From Spiroplasma citri (GTDB taxonomy: Bacteria; Bacillota_I; Bacilli_A; Mycoplasmatales; Mycoplasmataceae), in contig NZ_CP013197.1 in the NCBI RefSeq assembly GCF_001886855.1, positions 1,488,001-1,552,000 of the forward strand: DNA of 64,000 bases. The letters run 5' to 3'. The notes under the pieces were generated by a model. It did no database searches, had not been told where the DNA came from, and saw nothing but the letters and a program-made list of their open reading frames with translations. Made by a program: the position numbers and the translations under genes. Positions 52,697-61,686 of this stretch are shown one piece after another (position 1 is the first letter of the stretch; each line of letters opens with the position of its first letter).

Positions 52697-53091
52697 TACT
52701 TTTTATCTCCTTTAAATTTAGTACTTCTAATATTTTTTGCTTGATATCTAATACTTTGTCGTTTAAGTTCTTTTTTAACGTGCTGCTTATTACTATTTTG
52801 ATAAACATTTTTACCAACATTAATACCTTTTCGTACAGTTGACGAATATACTTGCGAAACACCATTATTAACTGTTGAACCTAAAATATTATATTGTGTT
52901 GATGTGCCATGAATTACATAAATAGATAACTTAATAACCATAAAAAAGACTAAAAAATAAGCAATCAATGTATTTGTCATCGGTAATTTTGTATTTCAAA
53001 TTACATCAAAAATAAACAAAAATATATCAAAAACAAAACTAAAAATCTTGTCTCAATTACTATTATTATTTTCAACTAATAAATTAATCAT
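52696..53091 (-). CDS. Plectrovirus membrane protein with basic tail, copy 2 (131 aa)
   Basis: Counterpart of 1447-1824. Intact; the tail has a substitution and insertion cluster ([16 protein letters not shown]). Overlaps the degraded ATPase gene. Confidence 0.65.
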
Positions 53092-54099
53092 CTTTACCAT
53101 TCCCTTTCTCTTTTTTTAGGTTTTAAATTCTTTTTCAAAATATCAATATCAAATAATTCTAATCGTTCTTTAACACTTAATTTTGTAATTTCCGACCAAT
53201 AATAAAATTTTTTATCAACAATTTCATCATTTTTTAAATCACGCACAAACTTTAATCATTGACTATCATACTTATTAGCGAATTCAAGGGGAATAATTAT
53301 TTTAAAAAACCGAATTCCTAACCCAACATCTGACTTATGTTTTGCTCGTTTACCTTCTGCTGTTAGTTCTACTGATTTTGTTTTTCAAATTTCATAATCC
53401 GTTATATCTTGGAAAATCCCAATTCGCATAATAAAGAAACGATTAAAAAAATTAAACCCTTTCTTAATAACTGGTTTTTTTCAATGAAATTGGAATAATA
53501 ATCCAACTTGCTAACTGGCGAATATTATTTCAAATCATACCCTCACGCTGAGCAGTAAATAACGCACGATTACCAAAATGTCTCGCTAAAACAATTCACG
53601 GTATTTTACCACTATGAACTTTTTTCTCATCGTGAAGACTAGTTCCATCAATATACAAATAACTTTCATCAAATAAAATAACACTATCATCGGGTGGGGC
53701 TGGTTTTGTTCGATCAGTAAAATCTAAATTTTTAAATGTTAAAACTTTAACTTTATCATCTTCTAACGGATAATTACTATAAATTTCATCTGTCAATAAT
53801 TTCATAGTTTGCGATAAATAAGTTAAAAGTAATGTTTTACGGGTCCCTAACTTTCCAATAATAACTGATAGCGGATTATCTCAAATAAACTGAACTAAGC
53901 GAAAAGTACTTAACTGATAAAAAATATTTTTTCACAATCATCACACAAAATAAACACACTGCAAAGCAAACAACAATCAAAATACTAAACCAACACAATA
54001 CAAAGAAATTATCCAAAGTAATAAATCAATTAAACTAAACAAAAACATTGAACCACTAATATAACAATAGTTTTTAAAGAAAAATATAAACTTTTTCAT
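53084..54099 (-). pseudogene. Zot-like ATPase, copy 2, inactivated
   Basis: Two extra T, near 53,475 and 53,112, break the frame relative to the intact copy at 1817-2830; the first leads to TAA after SLKKTSY. In addition the Walker A motif reads GKLGTRKT, Arg replacing the conserved Gly. The remaining N-terminal part is still 90% like copy 1. Confidence 0.85.
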
Positions 54100-54301
54100 T
54101 ATTTAAAATACCCAACTATTTTAAAAACCATTCACAAGAAAAACCAAGTTAAAAAAAATCACAATTCAAATCACCAACCATTAAAGTTAAATATTCATTT
54201 TGCGTTAAATTCCACATTGTAATACTTTCAACATTCGTTTTATCTATAAACAAAAATATATGAATAAAAAACTCTTTTAATCTAATTCAATCATTTTGCA
54301 T
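54099..54301 (-). pseudogene. Small membrane protein, copy 2, frameshifted
   Basis: Same first 43 residues as 2830-3033 (MQNDWIRLKEFFIHIFLFID onward), then a small rearrangement (GDLNCDFF) and a stop, losing the membrane helix. Confidence 0.7.
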
Positions 54302-54303
54302 TT

Positions 54304-54453
54304 TTAAAAACTCCACATTTTTTGAATAAGTTTAAAAAACATTCCAAAAAACAAAACAATAAATAACACAAACGATATAACATATAAAAACTCAGGGGCA
54401 TTTGCACCAATAATATAACTAACAAATTGAACTCAATAATCATATAAACTCAT
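54304..54453 (-). CDS. Small hydrophobic phage protein, copy 2 (49 aa)
   Basis: Counterpart of 3036-3185, intact with two or three substitutions. Confidence 0.65.
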
Positions 54454-54901
54454 TTAATTTAAACTTTCTAAATCATTAATTAATTCTTGTTCTTTTTCAA
54501 AACTTCAATTTGTTAAATTATTATTGTTATTATTTGCTTTTACTTTTTTAGGTTCACTTAAAAATAACGCTTTTTCATTTTAGTAAAATAATTTTGTTTA
54601 TATTGATTATATAAATTGATTAATTCTGTTCCAGTTAAATACTTTCAAATATGGCGTTTTAAATTTTCATCATATTTTACAATAGGGTAAGAATTATCAT
54701 ATATCAAACCGATTGCTACTTGTTCCGAATGTTTTTCATTCGGATAAATAAACTTATTACTCAATCAAAAACCAATATGACGATTATGATTAGGTAAATT
54801 AATAAAACTTGCTTTATCTGTTGTAAAAGGGTAAATTCCTTACTAATAAAATAATTTTCTACATTCTGATTTTTCTTAACAAAATTACTCAATTTTATCA
54901 A
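54454..54901 (-). pseudogene. Soluble phage protein, copy 2, two frameshifts
   Basis: Counterpart of 3186-3635. The start codon is TTG instead of ATG. One base is missing near 54,832 (AAAGGGTAAATT for AAAGGGATAAATT) and one T near 54,575, so the frame is lost between these points. Confidence 0.75.
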
Positions 54902-55174
54902 CTTCTTTATTTAATTGTTTTTTAAATCCTTTATTTAAATCTATATGTTCCAAAATAGTTGGAACAATTGCCAAAATTACAGAAACAAACCATAAAACTA
55001 ATGCCAAAATAAAAATTTCTTTATTGTTATTATTTATATTTAAAATAAAAACATAAACTAACACAACTGAGCTTATAAAAAGAAAAATAATAAAAATCAA
55101 GCAACAAAATTAACTAAAATATATCATTTTTTTAATTTTTTATATTCCTTAGTTGTTTTAAATTTCATATCCAT
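54885..55174 (-). pseudogene. Variable phage membrane protein, copy 2
   Basis: Begins MDMKFKTTKEYKKLKKWYIL like the 119-aa protein at 3619-3978, then diverges and shifts frame near 55,100 into IFLFISSVVLVYVFILNINN. The membrane part is unrelated in sequence to copy 1, although hydrophobicity is kept. Confidence 0.6.
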
Positions 55175-56034
55175 AATATAGTCTCCTAACTAAATATTTG
55201 TTTAATAAACATTGTTATAAATAATGTTTATATAATGTTTTTTAATTGTAATAAACACTGATTATTAACAATGTTATACATAATGCTAATATATTGTTTA
55301 TTTAATGTTTAATAAACATTGTTAAATATATAAAATAATAAAAATTGGCACACTGAAAAATACTATTTAATTTTTAACAATAGTTATTAAAATATAAAAT
55401 CATAAGTTTATAATTAAGTTGATATTATTATGGTTTTCTCTCTGTATAAATTATCTTAAATAGAAAGAAGAAATAAAATATCTAAGAAATAATAAATTCA
55501 TTTTTTACAAATGTGATACCATCTATTTTTTGATTATCATGAATGTTATCACCAATTAAAACAATTATTTCACTAATAATAATTTTAATAATAACTTTTA
55601 AATTTATTATTTGAATTTTTAATAAATTAACAAATTTATAAATATTTTTATACAGAGAGAAAACCATAATAATACCTTAAATATAATTAAATTGATATTT
55701 TTACACTATACACTGTTTACAAGTTTTAAAAAAAGTAGGTGTATTTATAAAAAATATTATAAAAATTTTTGGTTCAAAACTGTTATTATTATGATCTTTA
55801 ATAGAAATATTCTTATTTCTATTAAATCCTACTAAAAAATATTTTTCATAATAGACTCAATATTATGAATAATAAACAATATAGATTTATCAACCTTAAA
55901 ATTATCCCAATATTAACGATAATAATAAAGTTTATTAAAAAATAAATTTGTAAACAGTTTTTAATCAAATCACATATAAAAACTATTGTTCCACAGTTAA
56001 AATAAATTATTCTTTAAGTGCTTCATTTTCTTAT
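55175..56034. other. Phage control region, copy 2
   Basis: 860 bases corresponding to 3979-4906: AATGTT repeats (55,200-55,330), the 28-bp inverted-repeat pair (55,424-55,450 and 55,648-55,674) framing a truncated ORF (55,482-55,667, 61 aa), the left arm of the 30-bp repeat (55,697-55,726), and a shortened remainder with the right arm cut near 55,957. Probably the replication origin and packaging region. Confidence 0.6.
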
Positions 56035-56286
56035 TTAAATTCCTTTAACCATAACACGGAAAAAGTTTAAAATTTTAATAATACAAAATATAGCAAATGG
56101 AATTAATATAATTCACGCTTCACCTAAGAAAACCATTATCTCAGGTAAAATATTTGTTATACCTTCTTTAACTTTTCATAATGCACTAGTCAAACCCGTT
56201 CAAATACCATTCATATCCTCCGCCATAGTTTTAGGTGTAGGTGCTGTTAAAAAATTAAACGCTGTTGTTAAATACATACCTAACAT
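56035..56286 (-). CDS. Plectrovirus major coat-type protein, copy 2 (83 aa)
   Basis: Same length and hydrophobic helix as 4907-5158, with substitutions only in the N-terminal third (APTPKTMAEDMNGIWTGLTS). Open and complete, with SD-like GGAGAG upstream. Confidence 0.65.
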
Positions 56287-56434
56287 TATTTATTACTCTC
56301 CTTTCTTTCAATTTCTTTTTTTCTTTTTTCTTTCCTCGAATTTGTTTAATTTTTTGATAAATTGATAAACCAATTCAAGCAAAAATACCTAATATAATAA
56401 CAACACTAAATATTGTCGTTAATCAAGTTGGTAT
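56286..56434 (-). pseudogene. Small phage membrane protein, copy 2, ATA at start position
   Basis: Codon-aligned with 5158-5307, but the start position is ATA and the tail has lost one base in an A-rich run near 56,316, so it reads into the coat gene. The single helix ([20 protein letters not shown]) persists. Confidence 0.5.
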
Positions 56435-56564
56435 ATTACATCTCCTCTCTAAAAACTAAAAAATTGAAATTTGCAAACTCGCTCCGCTCGTTGTCGCTTC
56501 GCTCCATTAAAAACACTATTGAATAAATTATCCGCTAATAAATTACGCGGAATAATTTATTCTT

Positions 56565-56675
56565 TTACTTTTTAATTTCAATATCTTTTGCAATCTTATT
56601 AACAGTATTAATAACATTATCTTTACCATAATTTTTCATTAGCGACTGCAAAATAAAATATTGCTTTGTTTGCAT
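56565..56675 (-). CDS. Short conserved phage ORF, copy with ATG start (36 aa)
   Basis: MQTKQYFILQSLMKNYGKDN onward to EIKK, then TAA; AAGGAG lies 7 bases upstream. It aligns without gaps to the ATT-started ORFs at 5,417-5,530 and 38,972-39,070 and shows where their start must be. Predicted to be one or two helices; could be a small regulator. Function unknown. Confidence 0.65.
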   Translation of the reverse strand: MQTKQYFILQSLMKNYGKDNVINTVNKIAKDIEIKK

Positions 56676-56742
56676 AATTTCAGCTCCTTAATTAAAAATA
56701 TTATAAAAATTTTTAGTTCAAAACTGTAAAAACCAAAAATAC

Positions 56743-56756
56743 AAAATGTGTGTGGT
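56743..56756. repeat. Right 14-bp terminal inverted repeat of the 16-kb block
   Basis: AAAATGTGTGTGGT; exact inverse of 40,757-40,770. Confidence 0.7.
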
Positions 56757-57396
56757 TTCTACACATTTGTCATGGTTGTAATTCCATCCCCGAGGTAATA
56801 TCTAATCACATTTTTTGAAATTGATTATTAAAATTATTAAGAATTATTTGATTACTTAATAATTTATTTCAACTATCCACAAGTTTATCTTCACTATTAA
56901 TTTGTCCCTTTGAATTATCAAATTTAATAAATTGATTATTAATAAAATTTCAAGTTAGGCGATAATAAAATTGTAAAAAACTATGTCCATAAAATTAACT
57001 TTTTTCTGTTGTAAAAATTCCAACAGTAAACCAAAAAATATAATTAGTATTAGTAAAATCAGCAAAATTAATTGCTTTGGTATTATAAAAGTTACTATCA
57101 TAAACATGACCATAATAAATATCAACTCTTAAATTTTTGACAATATTTAATCCTAAGTTATTTTGTAAACCCAGCATAACATTACTACGAATGGATGGCA
57201 TTAATCCATCATCGTAACCTCGAAGGCTATTTAAACCTCATTTGTTATTAGTCATAATTGATTGTGGTTTTAATAAAAGACTTAAATTTTTTGTTTCTTT
57301 TCATCATAGATTAGTTGAAATTAAACTAAAACTTGTAGCAATAGGAAAAATAAATATCATTAAATAAAATAATTTTCGCAATTTTATTTTCTCCAT
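56757..57396 (-). pseudogene. 5' part of the insertion-split membrane-protein gene
   Basis: Starts ATG 57,396 with an N-terminal membrane helix (MEKIKLRKLFYLMIFIFPIA), then a soluble part (IKNLRVDIYYGHVYDSN-like strands), one internal TAA at 56,995-56,997 (TTEKS*FYGHS), and an open frame to the insertion edge (ITSGMELQPWQMCR). Lies 15 bases downstream of the FtsX-like gene, in its operon. Its continuation is 40,266-40,756 and 38,684-38,920, about 460 residues in all. Family not recognised. Confidence 0.7.
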
Positions 57397-57411
57397 TTTA
57401 TTTTTTTAGTT

Positions 57412-60400
57412 TTATACTTCGTTTGCAGTAACTTGTTCTTGAATACTCATATGATTAATTTTATAAGTTGAAATTCAATATGTTATTAAATAGATTCCTG
57501 CCATTAAAATAAAAGTAATTGGAATTGTAATTCATGGGAATCCAAATGGAATAATTACTTTAGCAATTGCAATAAACCCATAAACACCTAGTCATAATAT
57601 TAATCACATTATGCCAACACCTAAAATTCATGCTAGAAAAGCAAACGGAGTAAATATCCCTAATGTTAAACTATTAATTTCACGATTTGAATATCCTAAA
57701 GCTTTCATTACAGCCATAAATTTTAGAAAAGAATTAACAAAGGATTCTGTCATAATATATACAATAATAATAGCGGTTATAATCGTAATAATAACAAAGA
57801 TAATCGATAAGATACTTGAAATTCAAGCAAGTTTTTCAATAACTTGCGATTTAATAATTAAATAATCTGTTCCCCCAACTCCACTAGTTAATTGGCCGTT
57901 CATAAAATCATTCATTGAATACGAACCATCTGGGGAAGAAAGATTAAATCGTGTTGTTTGATCAACTTGATCATTATATTTACTAAACTTACCATTAAAT
58001 CATAACATCGGATTATCATCTTTGTAATCATATAGTTCACTAGAACTTGTATTAAAACCAAGAATTTTATTAGCAATAACTTGATTTACATATGCCCTCG
58101 GAACATAATATGAATTTTGAATTCCAACAACTTTATATTTAATATTTTTAGTAATTTTGCCAATTTTTAATAATCCTTGCCGTAATGCTTCTCGATATCA
58201 ATTAGTTGGAAAGCCCGTTAAATCACCAATACCATTAATTTCTTTGTCAAATTTATTATCAAAAGGATGAATAACATAATAATCACCTTCTTCAGTTACT
58301 TCTTTAGTGACTACTCTCTGATCAGGGGGGCTATTAAGGTCTAGCAACCCTGGTAAGCGGCGTCCTGTTGTTGCAGAAATTGTTGAATTTTGAAATTCAC
58401 CTGGTTTAAAAGCAGAAGCTGGTAATTTTAAAACAAAATTTTTAATATTATAATAATCTTGAACTTTACCATTTTTATTTTCAAAACCAACACGTGTTTT
58501 GTTTCCAATTGTTAATTTCGTTAAATCAAGGGTAAAAGGATTAAGATTATCATCAGTAAAACCACTTGGTAACTCATATGACCATGCGGTTTGGTCTACA
58601 GCACAATGCAGTGCATCATCACAATACTGTAATTGTTGAACATTAGTAGTAGTTTCAACTATTTTATTTAACAATAAATTATATTTATTTTCTGCGGCTT
58701 TATTTACAACCATTGGAATTTCATCTGCTCCAATATTTAAATTTTTACTATCATCTAAGATTTTTTTAACCGTATGATTTGGAAAAATAATTGTTTTATT
58801 ATTTGCATTAATTCCATATGTTGGAAGAATAAAACTTGAATTTGATATATTTGTTGTATATCCCGTATAAACATCTTCATTTTTTGAATTATAAGTTGAA
58901 GTTCCAAAAGTAAAATTAAATTGTAATTTCGCCAAATCATCTTTTAACCACATTGCTCGAATTTTACCTGGCATAATATCACTTGTTGCATATTGTGCAC
59001 AATAAGTCCAACGATCAATAATATTTGGGTCTGTTGGGTGAACTGGTGGTTTTCCAAATGCACGTGGAATTGTTGAGCATAATAAAGTATCAATTTGATT
59101 TCGAATATCAACATTTTCACCATAATGTTTATACATATCATAAAAAGTACCAATTGATAAACTTGCTCCTTTTCCAACCATAAAATTAAAAATAATCATA
59201 TTATTTAATTGTTGCGCGTATAAATGAGCATTTTTAGCACTAATATCATTTTTTGTTGATAACCATTTTCCATTATATAAATAATCACTTACTAAAGAAT
59301 TTTTAGTTAATGGATATGCTGCCTCAGTCGAAAAAATAGGACCATTTCAGTCATACATTTCATAGCGACTAAATGGAATATTACCAATAACATTCGTATA
59401 TTCGTATTCATTATCATAATTTAAATTGGCATAATAATCTTTACTAAACTTATTGATTGCTGTTGGAATTAAAGTTGCTAACGTTAAAGATAAACTAGCA
59501 ACAAAAAATGTTAAGAAAAATCAACCAATTTTTTTCATTGAAACGGCCATCATCACAAAACGAAATTTTGTTGTAAACTTTTTAAAACAAAAAACATTGC
59601 TAATAGAATATACTAATTTTGAGGTTTTAATATTTTTATTCGGATTTAATAAATCTAACGGACTAATTATTAATTGTCGAATTGCTGTTACTAAAATTGA
59701 CAAACTACTAACAAGACCAATAATCCCAAAACAAATCGCAAATGGAATCAATGAAAATGAAAAGTTAACTGGAATAACAAAGTAACTATTAAAAACACTC
59801 ATAATAGGGAGTTGCAAAAAGACACCAATAATTCATCCAAGTGGAACTCCAATTCCAGTTACTACAATTGCATGCGCTAAATAAGAACTAGCAATTGTTA
59901 ATCCACTATAGCCGTTTGCTTTTAAAATTCCATTTTCAATTTTTTGTTGATTAATAATTTTTTTAATTAAAATTATTAATGTGAAAATTAAAATTATTAA
60001 GAAAATAATGCATAAAACAATTGTAATCGTGCGATAAAATATAATTGTAGTTCCCAATAAAGAATAACGTAAGTAAACCAACTTTGTTTCATCGCGACTT
60101 TGTAGTGGAGCATTTTTATAACTTGGATTATTTAAACTTCAAAAATCAGCTGCTAAATATTTTTTAAAATTTTCAAAGTCTGTTCCTTTATTTTCAGATA
60201 AACCAACATGATTAATATATAATGTGGAATTTTCTTCAATATCAGTGTTGGCAGCAATAGACTCACTACGATAAACTTTTTCAGAAACATAAATAATACC
60301 ATCTGTTTTTGGATCTGGAAAAACATCAGTATCATAAATTGTTGGATAAATATTAGCCGGATCTCCACCAATAGCACCAACAAAGAAATTTGAATTTTCA

Positions 60401-61655
60401 CCAATTGTAAGTTGATCTCCTACTTTTAATTTTTGACTCCGTGCAAATTGTGGTGTAATAACAACATATACATCATTAATTGGATTAGTCGGATCAAAAG
60501 AATCATATTTTTTAATAAGTTTTAATTTATTATCTTGTAATAATTGTTGTCAATTAATAATTTTATATTTTAAATTTGATGTTAAGTCTCAATATGCATA
60601 TTGTTCACGTAACTGAACTGAAAAATTTGAAGCTTTAGCAACTAAAGTATAATAGGATTTTGTCAACCCATAAGGTCCATAAGGTTGATTCCTAAAACTA
60701 CTATTCTTATTATTTTGATTATAAAAATCATTAACACTAAAAACGGCATTTTCAATATTATTATTATAACCAACATCAAGATTATTATTAACAGTTGGTG
60801 AATAATAAAGACTAATTTTTGTTAAAGGCTGTGATGTATCTTTTACTAAAAAACTTAAATCACCATTTAATTTTTCCTCAAATAATCTATTTTCAATGCT
60901 AGCTTTAGTAGGAATTTCATCTATGCTCCCTCGTAAATCAACATCTTTTTTTCATTTTGTTATACCATTATTAACAAAATCAATAACTGCATCCTTTAAT
61001 TTTTTTCTATCTGTTATCCCAGGATATTTTTTATTTAGATATGCAATAATTAAATTTACTGTATTCTGCGAAATATCAATATGCGTAAAATTATTCATAA
61101 ATTCTTCAATTAAAGGTAAATTATCTTGATTAAAAAGATAACCTTTCTGATCATATAATTGTCCAATTACAGAAGTTTGAAAAGGTTTGCTATTAAAGTT
61201 AAAACGATATAAACCATTATTTAAAAAAATTGGAGCAGTTTTATCAAGATCAGTAAAAATAATATTACTTACTTTATTTGTTCTAGAATCAAAAGTAAAT
61301 TCTATTTCAACATTATTATCCAATGCTTTTAATGCTCCATCTTCACCTAAATGAGCATAAGGTAATGTTCCCTGTTCACCATTAACATCAGTAATTAAAT
61401 GATAATCATTGCTAAAAGCATATCAGGGGGTAATTGTTTCTACATTTTGTCCTGTTTTCTTTTTACTATCGAATCTTAATAAATAATCATAAGCAAAAGT
61501 TCCTTCCCCCATAAATGAATATGCATTAGTTAAACGCGTATTAACAATTCATGAAGAAGTTGTTAATAATGTTAAAAGCGCAGCTAATATTATAAAAATA
61601 ATTAACTGTGCTTTTTGCTTAAACATACTTTTTAATGTTTGTAAAAACAGCAACA
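57412..61655 (-). CDS. FtsX-like ABC permease (about 1,414 aa) with an apparent 5' frameshift
   Basis: One membrane helix near the N-terminus (LIIFIILAALLTLLTTSSWI), a very large extracellular domain, a membrane block around residues 525-690 (TITIVLCIIFLIILIFTLII, GLVSSLSILVTAIRQLI), a second extracellular domain, and three helices at the C-terminus (SILSIIFVIITIITAIIIVY). The two-block layout is the FtsX/MacB permease topology used in lipoprotein or peptide handling. The start ATG 61,655 with GGAGATC gives MLLFLQTLKSM, but the next codons need one more T at about 61,627 (TGTTAAGC for TGTTTAAGC) to join the long frame. No ATPase partner in the window. Confidence 0.8.
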
Positions 61656-61686
61656 TTTTTAGATCTCCTCTTTTTTCAATTAACTA

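Larger units (their letters stand above)
55750..56727. repeat. 34-bp direct repeat, control region and prophage 2 right end
   Basis: 55,750-55,783 and 56,694-56,727 are identical but for one base (core TTTTTRGTTCAAAACTGT). One copy is internal to the phage, the other sits at its right edge. Prophage 1 lacks the sequence at its own end, so the repeat may mark where prophage 2 was opened and integrated. Confidence 0.6.
50290..56740 (-). mobile_element. SpV1-type plectrovirus prophage 2, decayed
   Basis: Same gene order as prophage 1, with most genes damaged. The left boundary is near the lipoprotein C terminator, where a phage gene runs into foreign sequence. The right boundary is near 56,740, beside a 34-bp repeat that also occurs inside the phage control region. 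No replication protein or transposase gene is present. Confidence 0.8.
40757..56756. mobile_element. 16-kb composite insertion bounded by 14-bp inverted repeats
   Basis: ACCACACACATTTT at 40,757-40,770 is matched exactly in inverse orientation at 56,743-56,756. The block holds only accessory genes (IS remnants, adhesin and protease pseudogenes, prophage 2), and its flanks are halves of one gene. Joining 56,757 to 40,756 restores the frame (…QMCR-N-NTQPGQM). No target duplication is evident. The repeats may be ends of an element or traces of the recombination that brought the DNA in. Confidence 0.6.

Noticed and set aside
56995-57201. Stand-alone 68-aa gene
   Set aside because: It is the middle of a longer frame bounded by TGA (Trp) codons and one TAA; part of the split membrane-protein gene.
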